DNA of 64,000 bases from an uncultured Cellulophaga sp. (GTDB taxonomy: Bacteria; Bacteroidota; Bacteroidia; Flavobacteriales; Flavobacteriaceae): positions 124,001-188,000 of the forward strand of contig CANMEI010000003.1 in assembly GCA_947496695.1 (NCBI GenBank). The letters are read 5' to 3'. Shown one piece after another: positions 55,308 to 64,000 of this stretch. The notes beneath the pieces were generated by a model. It saw only the letters and a program-made list of their open reading frames with translations, ran no database searches and was not told where the DNA came from. Position 1 is the first letter of the stretch, and each line of letters starts with the position of its first letter. A program made the translations under genes and the position numbers.

Positions 55308-58300
55308 TTAATTTTCAGGATTTACAGATGAATTGCGCTGTGCCTCTTTTGACTTTATTCTAAAGGCCTCTTTTTTAGCTTCTTCAACAACAGCAGGATA
55401 TTGTTCAAAATTAACAATCACACTATCTAAAATATAAGTTGCTTGGTAGGCATCACCTAACTCATCAAAGTTTTTTGCCATGATAATTAAACCTTTTCCT
55501 CCCCATTCTTTATAAGCTGCATAATCTTTAGCTAATTTTTGAACTGATTCATTTGAACCTTCGTAATCATTTTCTTTATTCTTAAAATACGCATCATAAT
55601 ACAATGCTTCTGCAGCAATTTCTCCTGTAGCAATAGGTAACACTTTTGCGTAAGCATCTTTCGCTTTAGTTATATCATTAGTTTGTATTGCTGAGCGAGC
55701 AATCATTATTTGCGCATCACTTTTAATACGATTATCAATTTTTGAAGTTACTAATACTTTATCTGCATAAGCGATAGTTTTAGAATAATTACGTTTATTA
55801 TAATAGCCTTTCATCAAATTAGATTGTGCAAAAGTTATATTCTGTTGAATATTTGCTGTACGCTCTAACTCCTCTAAATAAGGGATTGCAGTTTCAAAAT
55901 CATTTCTGTTTGTGTAAATTTCACAAACTCTAGTTAATGACTGTTCAGAATATTCACTTGAACCTCTAGCTATTACATTCTTGTAATTAACCAAAGCATT
56001 GTCTTTTTCATCTTTACCGTAATACAATTGCGCTAAAGTGAAATTCGCATTAAGTGCATGTATTCCTTTAGGAAATTCTTTTGTATACTTTTCAAAACCA
56101 CGAATTGCAGCATCTGCATTTCCTTCAATATATTTCTGATTAGCAGATTCGTATGTTGCGTTATCTAACTCAGCATCTGTAACTTCAACAAAATCTAAAC
56201 CTCTCACCCATGAAGCATACTCATCAACTCTACCTAAATCAACATATATCAGTTTTGCCGTAGCAACAGATTGTATTGCTTCTTGAGTATTTGGATAGTC
56301 ACGTACTACTGTTTTAAATTTTGATAATGCCTCTTCACTTCTATTACTATTATAATAAACTAAACCTTGACGAACAATTGCTTTTGGTATTAAAGAACTG
56401 CCACTATATTCATTAATTAATTTATCATAAATACGCATGCCTTCTGATTCTTTATTAGAGCGCACATAGGTGCCACCCAACTCAAACAAAACATCGTCTT
56501 TTAAAGTTGACTTTGGATAACGACTAATAAATGCATTTAACTCTTCAATTTTTGTTCCAGATCTATCTACAAAACCGTAACTAATTGCTTTTTGAAATGC
56601 TGCATAGTCTTTTTCATTACCTGTACCTTTTAAAGCTTCATTATAGGCTTCAATTGCAGGCCAATATTTACTAGTAACAAAATAACTATCTCCTAAACGT
56701 AAAAAAGCATCGTGCTTTTTATCTACATCAGTAGTTACACTAGCATAGGTTTCAAAAAAAGAAGCCGCATTGCTGTATTCTTTTAATTTAAAGTATGTGT
56801 ACGCTATGTTGTATCCTAAATCTTCATATTCAGGAATGGTTCTAACAAATTTGTTGTTTTTTACATTAAGATAGGCTCCTAAAGCCTCATTAAACTTATT
56901 ACTGTTATAAGCTGATGCTCCTTTCCAAAAACTAGCTCTAGCTTCAAAAATTGGGTTTTCAGCATTATTTAACGATTTATCAAACGCAGTAATTGCTCCT
57001 GAATAATCAGTAGCAGTGTACAATTCTATTCCGTAATAAAATGCAACTTTTTGATATGTTTCTTTACTAGCGTACGATTTGTTATTTTCTAACAACTCCA
57101 TTGCTCCTGAAAAGTTTTTTGAAGTAATATATGAATCTACTAGTAATTCTTGAATCTCTTCTCTATGCTCATCTTTTGGATACTTATCTATGTAGTTCGT
57201 CAAAACACTTGAAACATTTTCGTATGCATTACCTACTTCATAACTTAATCGTGCATAATTTAAAAAAGCATCTTTTTGAATCTCTTCAGAGAAACTCATT
57301 TGTGAAGCATTTCTAAAAGCATTTAAAGCTTCTGGCTTTTTATCTAATTTTAAGTAACATTCTGCTAAATGGTAATATGCATTTTGCGCTACACTATTAT
57401 CTCCACCTATAATTTTATTAAACTGCTGAATAGCATTTGAATAATCACCTTGTTTGTAATAACTATACCCTAATAAATAATAATCAGTATTACTCCATTT
57501 ACCCTGTTGGCCATTATACTCTAGTAGGTATGGTATTGCATTATCATATTGTTTTAAATTAAAATAACTTTCGCCTATTATTTTACTTAATTGTGATTTC
57601 TCATTTCGGTCAGATTTTGGATATTGTTTTTTCGCAAGTGCTATTGCTTCTTCAAACTTTCCTAATTTAAAATTTAAATCTGCTTGATAATAAGATAGTT
57701 TTTCTTCTAAAACTTTCTGATCTGTAATTTCATCAAAACGTTGGTTTGCACCTTCATAATCATCTTGTTGATAAGCAATATACCCTAAATAATATTTTGC
57801 TTGAGAGCCATAAACAGGTGATGTTGTTACTTTATTTAAATAACTTTTTGCTTGCTCTTTATTATTTGAAGAAAATAAAGCATAACCATAATTAAAATTA
57901 TAAGTATCTAACTCTTTACGTGATAATGAATTTTGATCTACTTTTTTATACCATTTTAAAGCATAAGGGTACTTTCCTGTTTCAAAATAATACGCAGCAA
58001 CATCTGCATAAGCGGAATTCCGCTTTGTAGACGTTGGGTATTCTGTAACAAAATTTTCCATTAACTTATCAGCTCCATATTGATTTAGCCTCACCGCCGC
58101 ATTCGCCGCATAATAAGCACTATTAGCCTCCGTTTCTGGATCTTCAGTTTTATTCTGTACTTTTTGAAAAATAGCCTGAGCCGCTTGAAACTGCTCATTA
58201 TTATAAAGTGTCAGCGCCTGCTGATACTCTTTTTGATCGTGGGTATAAATTTTTGATTCTTGCGCACTTAACAAGTGAATAGCTCCTAAAAAGCTAAGCA

Positions 58301-58325
58301 GTAACGCGGTTTTTTTCTTTAGCAT
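55308..58325 (-). CDS. Large periplasmic TPR-repeat protein
   Basis: A 1005-residue exported protein. The ATG at 58325 starts the signal peptide (MLKKKTALLLSFLGAIHLLSAQ), and the one at 58340 is less likely. Almost the whole mature sequence is built from tetratricopeptide repeats about 34 residues long, recognisable from recurring Y-LG-xx-Y--G-Y--A---F and A-Y-LA-CYxKL patterns; roughly 20 or more are present. No enzymatic domain is seen. In the periplasm or at the inner face of the outer membrane it would serve as a scaffold. Its partner is the barrel encoded 25 bp downstream. The layout recalls polysaccharide exporters that combine TPRs with a barrel, but this is inference. Confidence 0.88.
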   Translation of the reverse strand: MLKKKTALLLSFLGAIHLLSAQESKIYTHDQKEYQQALTLYNNEQFQAAQAIFQKVQNKTEDPETEANSAYYAANAAVRLNQYGADKLMENFVTEYPTSTKRNSAYADVAAYYFETGKYPYALKWYKKVDQNSLSRKELDTYNFNYGYALFSSNNKEQAKSYLNKVTTSPVYGSQAKYYLGYIAYQQDDYEGANQRFDEITDQKVLEEKLSYYQADLNFKLGKFEEAIALAKKQYPKSDRNEKSQLSKIIGESYFNLKQYDNAIPYLLEYNGQQGKWSNTDYYLLGYSYYKQGDYSNAIQQFNKIIGGDNSVAQNAYYHLAECYLKLDKKPEALNAFRNASQMSFSEEIQKDAFLNYARLSYEVGNAYENVSSVLTNYIDKYPKDEHREEIQELLVDSYITSKNFSGAMELLENNKSYASKETYQKVAFYYGIELYTATDYSGAITAFDKSLNNAENPIFEARASFWKGASAYNSNKFNEALGAYLNVKNNKFVRTIPEYEDLGYNIAYTYFKLKEYSNAASFFETYASVTTDVDKKHDAFLRLGDSYFVTSKYWPAIEAYNEALKGTGNEKDYAAFQKAISYGFVDRSGTKIEELNAFISRYPKSTLKDDVLFELGGTYVRSNKESEGMRIYDKLINEYSGSSLIPKAIVRQGLVYYNSNRSEEALSKFKTVVRDYPNTQEAIQSVATAKLIYVDLGRVDEYASWVRGLDFVEVTDAELDNATYESANQKYIEGNADAAIRGFEKYTKEFPKGIHALNANFTLAQLYYGKDEKDNALVNYKNVIARGSSEYSEQSLTRVCEIYTNRNDFETAIPYLEELERTANIQQNITFAQSNLMKGYYNKRNYSKTIAYADKVLVTSKIDNRIKSDAQIMIARSAIQTNDITKAKDAYAKVLPIATGEIAAEALYYDAYFKNKENDYEGSNESVQKLAKDYAAYKEWGGKGLIIMAKNFDELGDAYQATYILDSVIVNFEQYPAVVEEAKKEAFRIKSKEAQRNSSVNPEN

Positions 58326-58578
58326 AGTGTTCTCCAACAATTAAGAAATACCTTTATATTTTATATTACAACGGCAAATATTGTACCTAAGTATGTAAAT
58401 TTAGCTTTTATTTTCATATTGAAATCATAAGTGCTAATATTCCGACAGTTAAGCAAAGTTGTACGAATAATTTTGCATTTTCTTTAACAGATTTAATTTT
58501 ATGAAATATAAAGATTTTTAAACAAGTTTACTTCTATTTCAATATTAACTTACTACTTTTATAAGAACAATTTATACG

Positions 58579-59262
58579 ATGGCAGAAAGCATATTAAAAT
58601 TAAAAGATGTAGCTGTTTTCCAGAAAGAAAACCTTGTACTAAATGAAATAAATTTAGAAATTAGAAAAGGTGAATTTATTTATTTAATAGGAAAAACAGG
58701 TAGCGGAAAAAGTAGTTTTATGAAAACCCTTTATGGTGATTTACCTTTACAACAAGGCGAAGGCACTATTGTAGATTTTGATTTGCGAAAATTAAAAGAA
58801 AAAGAGATCCCGTATTTAAGACGTAAGATTGGAATTGTATTTCAAGATTTTAAACTCTTACCTGATCGTACAATAAATAACAATTTTGTTTTTGTTTTAA
58901 AAGCTACTGGCTGGAAAGAAAAATCTAAAATGGACGCACAAATTGCTAATGTTTTAGATAAAGTTGATATGAAAACAAAAGGATTTAAATTTCCGCATGA
59001 ATTATCTGGCGGTGAACAACAACGTATTGCAATTGCACGCGCACTATTAAATGATCCTGAACTTATAATTGCCGATGAACCTACGGGTAACCTTGACCCC
59101 CAAACTAGTGTTGAAGTAATGAAGGTATTACAAGAAATTAACAAAGCAGGAAGAACAATTTTAATGGCTACTCATGATTATGCCTTACTTTTAAAATACC
59201 CATCAAAAACATTAAAATGCGATGGCAATAAAGTATTTGAAGTAGTACAAAAAGCCGTTTAA
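58579..59262 (+). CDS. ftsE: Cell-division ABC ATPase FtsE
   Basis: ATPase of the FtsEX complex, which activates peptidoglycan hydrolases at the division site. The 227-residue protein has Walker [10 protein letters not shown] (about residues 37-45), the Q-loop [12 protein letters not shown] typical of FtsE, signature LSGGEQQR (about 139-146), Walker [13 protein letters not shown] and the switch His in MATHDYALL. FtsX is not next to it, as is common in Bacteroidota, where ftsX lies elsewhere. The identification rests on the FtsE-specific Q-loop and length; a LolD-like ATPase is the main alternative. The NUDIX gene follows after 81 bp. Confidence 0.9.
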   Translation: MAESILKLKDVAVFQKENLVLNEINLEIRKGEFIYLIGKTGSGKSSFMKTLYGDLPLQQGEGTIVDFDLRKLKEKEIPYLRRKIGIVFQDFKLLPDRTINNNFVFVLKATGWKEKSKMDAQIANVLDKVDMKTKGFKFPHELSGGEQQRIAIARALLNDPELIIADEPTGNLDPQTSVEVMKVLQEINKAGRTILMATHDYALLLKYPSKTLKCDGNKVFEVVQKAV

Positions 59263-59343
59263 TTAAAAAACACCTTATTAAATATGCCTTTATTGTTATA
59301 GTATTTTAAATTATCTAAATTTCTACACCTTAAAATAAGACCA

Positions 59344-60159
59344 ATGATTTTTAAGAAACAAACCTACCAGCCCGATAAAAAAGCAAAAGCTTTTATTGGT
59401 GTTCTTTTGTTTATTGTCTCAATTATTCTACTGACCATAACCGCTCCACTAGGTTTTATTTACGGTCTACTTTATAAATTATTTACTAAAGGTTTTAAAG
59501 GTATTGGCGAATATTGTTTAAAAATGGCGATATCTATTGATCAGTTAGGCAATGTAGTTATGCAACACTTACTTAATGTTCTTTGGATAAAAACTGATGG
59601 TTATAAATTTGGCAATAGAGACGAAACTATTTCTAGCGCAATAGGCAGAAATAAACAACTAGGAACACTAACTAGATCAGGTAAACTCATTGACACCATT
59701 CTTGATAAACTAGATCCAAACCATTCATTAAACTCTATAGATTACTATGTAGAACCTACAGAACAAATTATAGATAAGCTTGCTTGGATTAGAATTGAGA
59801 ACCATCAAATATTAAGCACAAGAACCATAGGGAAAACAACTTATTACATTCCTGGTGGGGAGCGTGAAAATGACGAAAGTGATGAAATTGCTTTATTACG
59901 AGAGATTAAAGAAGAATTAGATGTTAAAATTACACCAGACTCTCTTGAGTTTATTGGTGTCTTTGAAGCACAAGCTGATGGTCATAAACCTGGTATTTTA
60001 GTTCGCATGACTTGCTATTCTGGTTCTTATTCAGGAAAATTAAAAGCAAGCTCTGAAATAGAAGAATACACTTGGTTAAACTATAACGACAAAGAAAAAG
60101 TATCAGAGGTTGATAAGCTTATTTTTGATTATTTACATCACAAAGGCATATTAGCCTAA
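59344..60159 (+). CDS. Membrane-anchored NUDIX hydrolase with phage-type N-terminal region
   Basis: A 271-residue protein. Residues 17-48 are one or two membrane helices. Residues 55-132 contain ISIDQLGNVVMQHLLN, GYKFGNRDETISSAIGRNK and a DPNH motif. This resembles small membrane-linked proteins of Bacteroidota phages and mobile elements (GYKFGNxDETISSxxGxN). Residues 145-265 are a NUDIX domain whose box at 172-194 fits Gx5Ex7REUxEEL, with Asp instead of the last Gly; the metal-binding glutamates are kept. NUDIX enzymes cleave nucleoside-diphosphate-linked compounds. Since the N-terminal part is not an ordinary NUDIX partner, this is an unusual fusion. It lies between ftsE and ppgK on the same strand. 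Confidence 0.82.
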   Translation: MIFKKQTYQPDKKAKAFIGVLLFIVSIILLTITAPLGFIYGLLYKLFTKGFKGIGEYCLKMAISIDQLGNVVMQHLLNVLWIKTDGYKFGNRDETISSAIGRNKQLGTLTRSGKLIDTILDKLDPNHSLNSIDYYVEPTEQIIDKLAWIRIENHQILSTRTIGKTTYYIPGGERENDESDEIALLREIKEELDVKITPDSLEFIGVFEAQADGHKPGILVRMTCYSGSYSGKLKASSEIEEYTWLNYNDKEKVSEVDKLIFDYLHHKGILA

Positions 60160-60210
60160 TAATTCAGCTATTTTTTTCGTTACTTTATAGCTAATAGAAT
60201 TATTTTTTTC

Positions 60211-60954
60211 ATGACATTACTCGGAATTGACATCGGAGGTTCTGGCATCAAAGGAGCCTTAGTAGATACAAATACAGGAGAATTACTTACAGAACGTTAC
60301 CGAATTGAAACACCAAAATCTAGAAAGCCAGAAGAAATGGCACTAGTAGTACAACAAATTGTCAAACATTTTAATTACGAAGGGCCAATTGGCTGTGGTT
60401 TTCCTACTATTATAAAAAAAGGAGTAGCTAAAGCTCACGGAAACCTAAGCAAAAAATGGCTAGGTGTTAATATTGAAGAACTCTTTAGTGATTACACGGG
60501 TATGCCCGTTACAGTAATTAATGATGCTGATGCCGCTGGTTATGCTACTATGAAATATGGTACTGGGAAAGATGAAATGGGACTTGTACTTATGATTACA
60601 ATTGGCACAGGTTTAGGTAGTGGTGCATTTTTTAATGGTGAGTTAATTCCTAATTTTGAATTAGGACAAATACCTTATAAAAAATACAGCAAATTTGAGC
60701 TTTACGCTGCTGCATCTATTAAAGAAAAAGAAAAATTAAGCTATAAAAAATGGGGTAAACGTTTTAATAAATTTTTAGAACATGTAGATCTAATTACTTC
60801 ACCCGATTTAATAATTTTAGGAGGTGGTACTTCAAAAGACTTTGATGAATATAAAAAGTATATTAAAATTGATACGCGTGTAGTTCCTGCGGAATTAAAA
60901 AACTATGCAGGAATTATTGGTGCAGCTTGTGCTTCACTTGCTAAAAAAAGATAA
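60211..60954 (+). CDS. ppgK: Polyphosphate glucokinase
   Basis: A 247-residue ROK-fold sugar kinase that phosphorylates glucose with inorganic polyphosphate, and usually ATP. The start LLGIDIGGSGIKGALVD is the phosphate-binding loop of PPGK, VINDADAAGYATMKYGTG near residue 104 carries the catalytic Asp, and LVLMITIGTGLGSGAFFNG and DLIILGGGTSKDF complete the fold. The length matches short PPGK enzymes rather than longer ROK glucokinases. It feeds glycolysis in an organism without evidence of PTS genes here. It is 51 bp after the NUDIX gene and ends at a strong terminator. Confidence 0.93.
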   Translation: MTLLGIDIGGSGIKGALVDTNTGELLTERYRIETPKSRKPEEMALVVQQIVKHFNYEGPIGCGFPTIIKKGVAKAHGNLSKKWLGVNIEELFSDYTGMPVTVINDADAAGYATMKYGTGKDEMGLVLMITIGTGLGSGAFFNGELIPNFELGQIPYKKYSKFELYAAASIKEKEKLSYKKWGKRFNKFLEHVDLITSPDLIILGGGTSKDFDEYKKYIKIDTRVVPAELKNYAGIIGAACASLAKKR

Positions 60955-60978
60955 AAACTACTCCTCTTCTCTATGAAA

Positions 60979-61018
60979 ATAAAAAAGCTTCAACCTTAAA
61001 TAGATTGAAGCTTTTTTA
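60979..61018. terminator. Bidirectional terminator after ppgK
   Basis: A 13-bp stem (aaaaaagcttcaa with ttgaagctttttt, 11-nt loop) has A-runs and T-runs on both sides. It serves ppgK and the convergent lipoprotein gene at 61040. Confidence 0.92.
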
Positions 61019-61039
61019 ATATTATAGTTTTAAAAACTA

Positions 61040-61939
61040 TTATTCAATAACTCTTGCTCCTTCTGGCTTAGAAAAATAATTCTCTGGTACACTAGGTGAA
61101 AAAGAAAGATCACTAATCTCAATTTTAGTAATATACTCACCTAAATCTCCATTATCAGACCAGTGTGTTTTTAATACTGCTGGCAAATCTATACCATCTA
61201 CAGTCATCCATTCAGCAATTTCCATTATTTTTTCTGGAGCATGCCCTCCATTAGGGAAGTAACCAGGGTAAGATACAATGTATCTAATTGCACTCATTAC
61301 ATGTGTATTTTTATCAAAATAGATAATATAATAATCATCAGGAGCATCACCAGTACCTGAAGCAAAAGTAATTTTAACCACATCTTGCATTTGCCCTTTA
61401 TATTCTTTATCATCCAAAAGTTCTAAATTAACACCTTCTCCATCTAAAACAAATGGATGTGCAAAAAGATATATAGGAGTTAAAGCCCAAAACTTAGTAT
61501 CGTATTTAAAAGCAGTGCTATCAGCTTTCATCCATGCTTCTTCTCCATCCCAACCATAAATATCAGTTGTATCTTCAATACTATTATGTCTAGCCTTATT
61601 ATTCCAAGTATCAACTGTTTGGTATGAATCTCTACCTATTTTATCTTTTTCTAAAGGTTGATAGTTAAAACGGAAAGATAAATAACCGTTATTGAAATAT
61701 TTTTCCAAACCACCCTGAGCTTCCATTCCGTTCCATAAAACTTTACCTGCTTCAGTTGAATTTAAACGCTTTTTCGCTTTTTGAACTCTATTCTTAACCC
61801 AAGACTCTGGAATATCATATGCCACTTCTTCCATTTCTGGAGTAGCACTTTCATCCATTTTCTCTTTTTTAGGTTCATTTTTACAAGCTGCAAATGCAAG
61901 TAAAAACAAGGCCATAACAATTTTAATACTGAATTTCAT
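61040..61939 (-). CDS. DUF6503-like lipoprotein
   Basis: A 299-residue lipoprotein with lipobox AAC near residue 19. A helical segment of about 30 charged residues precedes a LolA/LppX-like half-barrel fold suggested by long antiparallel strands: GYLSFRFNYQPLEK, VDTWNNKARHNS, YGWDGEEAWMK and YYIIYFDKNTHVMSAIRY. The pattern matches the Bacteroidota family DUF6503. By fold analogy it could bind a lipid or lipoprotein in the periplasm, which is not shown. It is convergent with ppgK and lies 119 bp before the end of typA on the same strand. Confidence 0.78.
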   Translation of the reverse strand: MKFSIKIVMALFLLAFAACKNEPKKEKMDESATPEMEEVAYDIPESWVKNRVQKAKKRLNSTEAGKVLWNGMEAQGGLEKYFNNGYLSFRFNYQPLEKDKIGRDSYQTVDTWNNKARHNSIEDTTDIYGWDGEEAWMKADSTAFKYDTKFWALTPIYLFAHPFVLDGEGVNLELLDDKEYKGQMQDVVKITFASGTGDAPDDYYIIYFDKNTHVMSAIRYIVSYPGYFPNGGHAPEKIMEIAEWMTVDGIDLPAVLKTHWSDNGDLGEYITKIEISDLSFSPSVPENYFSKPEGARVIE

Positions 61940-62005
61940 TTTTCTCTTTTTAGATTGATTTATTATAGTCGTACTATATGGTAATTCATTTCAGTAAATA
62001 TCAAA

Positions 62006-62036
62006 AAAAATCCTAAGATTTTCATCTTAGGATTTA
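62006..62036 (-). terminator. Intrinsic terminator of typA
   Basis: An 11-bp perfect stem (aaatcctaaga with tcttaggattt, 6-nt loop) follows typA on the minus strand and ends in a run of T. Confidence 0.9.
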
Positions 62037-62058
62037 TACATATCAATAATATAATTGA

Positions 62059-63858
62059 TTATGCTATTTTATTACGCTTACGTTCATTCTCAGTTAAGTA
62101 TATTTTTCTTATTCTTAAGAATTTAGGAGTAACCTCAACATACTCATCTTTCTGAATATATTCTAAAGCTTCTTCTAAAGAGAATTTAATTGCAGGTACA
62201 ATTTTTGCTTTATCATCAGCACCAGAAGAACGTACATTAGACATTTTTTTAGTTTTAGTAATATTCACGGTCATATCATCACCTCTTGAATTCTCACCAA
62301 TAACTTGACCTTCGTAAATATCTTCACCTGGCTCTACGAAAAACTTACCTCTATCTTGTAATTTATCAATTGAATAAGGAATAGATTTTCCCATCTCCAT
62401 AGATACTAATGATCCATTTTGACGTTGAGGAATATCACCTCTCATTGGTTGGTATTCTAAGAAACGGTGTGCCATAATAGCTTCACCAGCTGTTGCAGTC
62501 AACAATTGATTTCTTAAACCTATAATACCTCTTGATGGAATTAAAAATTCGCAAACCATACGATTTCCTTTAGCTTCCATACTAGTCATTTCACCTTTAC
62601 GCATAGAAACCATTTCTACTGCTTTACCTGAAACTTCTTCTGGCAAATCAATAGTCAATTGCTCTACAGGCTCACATTTAACACCATCAATTTCTCTGAT
62701 GATTACTTGTGGTTGACCAATTTGCAATTCGTAACCTTCACGACGCATTGTTTCAATTAATACAGATAAGTGTAATACACCTCTACCAAATACTAAAAAC
62801 TTATCAGCACTATCAGTTGGGTTAACACGTAAAGCTAGATTTTTTTCTAACTCACGCTCTAAACGATCTTTAATATGACGTGATGTAACAAATTTACCAT
62901 CTCTACCAAAAAATGGAGAATCGTTAATTGTGAACAACATACTCATTGTTGGCTCATCAATAGCAATTGTTTTTAATCCTTCTGGGTTTTCAATATCGGC
63001 AACAGTATCACCAATTTCAAATCCTTCAAGACCAACAATAGCACAAATATCACCAGTTTTTACTTCCTCTACTTTAAGTCTACCTAAACCTTCGAAAGTA
63101 AATAACTCTTTAATTTTTGTTTTTACAATTGAACCATCTCTTTTCACTAAAGAAACTGATTGCCCTTCTTTTAAATTACCTCTTAATAATCTACCAATAG
63201 CAATACGACCAGTAAATGAAGAGAAATCTAAAGATGTAATTAACATTTGAGTATTTCCTTCTTTTGGTTCAAAAGTTGGAATATGCTCAATTACCATATC
63301 TAACAATGGCTCTATATTTTCTGTTTCTTTTTTCCAATCATCACTCATCCAGTTATTTTTAGCTGAACCGTAAACTGTTGGAAAATCTAGTTGCCATTCT
63401 TCAGCACCTAATTCAAACATTAAATCAAAAACTTTTTCATGAACTTCTTCAGGAGTACAGTTTTCTTTATCTACTTTATTTACTACTACACAAGGCTTTA
63501 AACCTAAGTCAATAGCTTTTTGTAATACGAAACGAGTTTGAGGCATTGGACCTTCAAAAGCATCTACAAGCAATAAAACACCATCAGCCATGTTTAATAC
63601 ACGCTCTACTTCACCACCAAAATCGGCGTGACCAGGAGTATCAATAATATTAATTTTGGTACCTTTATATACCACTGAAACGTTTTTAGAAGTAATTGTA
63701 ATACCTCTCTCACGCTCTAAATCGTTATTATCTAATATTAAATCACCAGTGTTTTGATTTTCTCTAAACAACTGACAATGATACATAATTTTATCTACCA
63801 AGGTAGTTTTACCGTGATCGACATGGGCAATAATTGCAATGTTTTTTGTTGCTGACAT
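62059..63858 (-). CDS. typA: Ribosome-binding GTPase TypA/BipA
   Basis: Translational GTPase needed for 50S assembly and growth under stress and cold. The 599-residue protein begins with the G domain: NIAIIAHVDHGKTTLVD (P-loop), RERGITITSKN (switch I), DTPGHADFGGEVERVL (G3) and VNKVDKENCTPEEV (G4). It lacks the G4' insert of EF-G. Domain II, domain III, the TypA-specific DGVKCEPVEQLTIDLPEE region with RKGEM, LIPSRGIIGLR, and the C-terminal domain are all there. TypA length and the DGVKCEPVE motif separate it from LepA and EF-G. It is monocistronic, with a good promoter upstream. Confidence 0.97.
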   Translation of the reverse strand: MSATKNIAIIAHVDHGKTTLVDKIMYHCQLFRENQNTGDLILDNNDLERERGITITSKNVSVVYKGTKINIIDTPGHADFGGEVERVLNMADGVLLLVDAFEGPMPQTRFVLQKAIDLGLKPCVVVNKVDKENCTPEEVHEKVFDLMFELGAEEWQLDFPTVYGSAKNNWMSDDWKKETENIEPLLDMVIEHIPTFEPKEGNTQMLITSLDFSSFTGRIAIGRLLRGNLKEGQSVSLVKRDGSIVKTKIKELFTFEGLGRLKVEEVKTGDICAIVGLEGFEIGDTVADIENPEGLKTIAIDEPTMSMLFTINDSPFFGRDGKFVTSRHIKDRLERELEKNLALRVNPTDSADKFLVFGRGVLHLSVLIETMRREGYELQIGQPQVIIREIDGVKCEPVEQLTIDLPEEVSGKAVEMVSMRKGEMTSMEAKGNRMVCEFLIPSRGIIGLRNQLLTATAGEAIMAHRFLEYQPMRGDIPQRQNGSLVSMEMGKSIPYSIDKLQDRGKFFVEPGEDIYEGQVIGENSRGDDMTVNITKTKKMSNVRSSGADDKAKIVPAIKFSLEEALEYIQKDEYVEVTPKFLRIRKIYLTENERKRNKIA

Positions 63859-63898
63859 ATATTCGTAATTAAAGGAACTTTTCCTGCTAAATTTTGCG

Positions 63899-63932
63899 CA
63901 AAGGTACTGCTATTTTTTTTAGCGTAACACAA
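63899..63932 (-). promoter_or_regulatory. Bacteroidota-type promoter of typA
   Basis: On the minus strand the sequence reads TTG, 23 nt, TACCTTTG, matching the Bacteroidota boxes. The start codon of typA is about 40 bp downstream at 63858. Confidence 0.6.
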
Positions 63933-64000
63933 TCTTTGTTTTTTTTTATACTACTGATTTTGAGGTGGTTCTACAAGTAACAATTAGACTTAAAATCTAG

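Noticed and set aside
58579-59262. LolD (lipoprotein export ATPase) instead of FtsE
   Set aside because: The Q-loop [12 protein letters not shown], length and absence of a permease gene favour FtsE, although LolD remains the nearest alternative.

Overview
The window comes from a member of the Bacteroidota, most likely the family Flavobacteriaceae. The DNA is strongly AT-rich and the genes lack obvious Shine-Dalgarno sequences. Several promoters fit the Bacteroidota pattern TTG-N19..23-TAnnTTTG. Typical gene content includes a fused SecDF, a Rho with a long disordered insert, the short (type 3) ProRS, a type IX secretion cargo with a gliding-associated C-terminal domain, many lipoproteins, and families largely confined to this phylum (DUF1599, BT_3928-like DoxX, DUF4293, DUF6588-like, DUF2911). 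No plasmid, phage, transposon, rRNA operon or CRISPR array was seen. This is mostly chromosomal core and near-core sequence with a few patches of decay.

Layout. Positions 1-6.9 kb hold the start of tpiA, a DoxX-type membrane protein and DUF1599 (minus strand), divergent from folP-cdaA, then an ABC exporter overlapping truA and a small phosphoesterase. Positions 6.9-14.6 kb hold an exported protein of unknown function, DUF4293, rho, a lipoprotein/membrane protein pair, a lipoprotein lipase-like hydrolase and a DUF2306-like protein. Positions 14.6-21.4 kb hold rpsT, two identical tRNA-Glu genes with a good promoter, proS, a Tyr/Asn/Trp/Gly-rich lipoprotein, a FadL-like outer-membrane protein, a type IX cargo and a decayed paralogue of it. 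Positions 21.5-32.9 kb hold folE-cysS, an AraC regulator divergent from an aldehyde dehydrogenase with a broken DUF779 partner, yidD, lgt, a DUF192 lipoprotein, an acetyltransferase, an asymmetric ModF-like ATPase and an OmpR/HK pair.

Positions 32.9-45 kb hold secDF, mdh, a small lipoprotein, a Cache-type histidine kinase with a stand-alone receiver, a DUF6588-like protein, gyrB and asnB. Positions 45-64 kb hold a DUF2911 protein, a FUSC-like membrane protein, an amidohydrolase, an ABC-F ATPase, a YkgJ-type cysteine protein, an OmpA protein with an extra N-terminal domain, a TPR protein paired with a plug-less beta barrel, ftsE, a membrane-anchored NUDIX protein, polyphosphate glucokinase, a lipoprotein and typA.

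The best leads are: (1) the NUDIX protein at 59344-60159, whose N-terminal half resembles small membrane proteins of Bacteroidota phages and mobile elements; (2) the ModF-like ATPase at 29138-30364, which appears to have one live composite ATP site and one dead one; (3) the TPR plus plug-less barrel pair at 53528-58325, which looks like a scaffold plus outer-membrane pore; and (4) two pseudogenes, at 20967-21371 and 26357-26734, both invisible to simple gene calling. No completely new multi-gene system is proved by the sequence alone.
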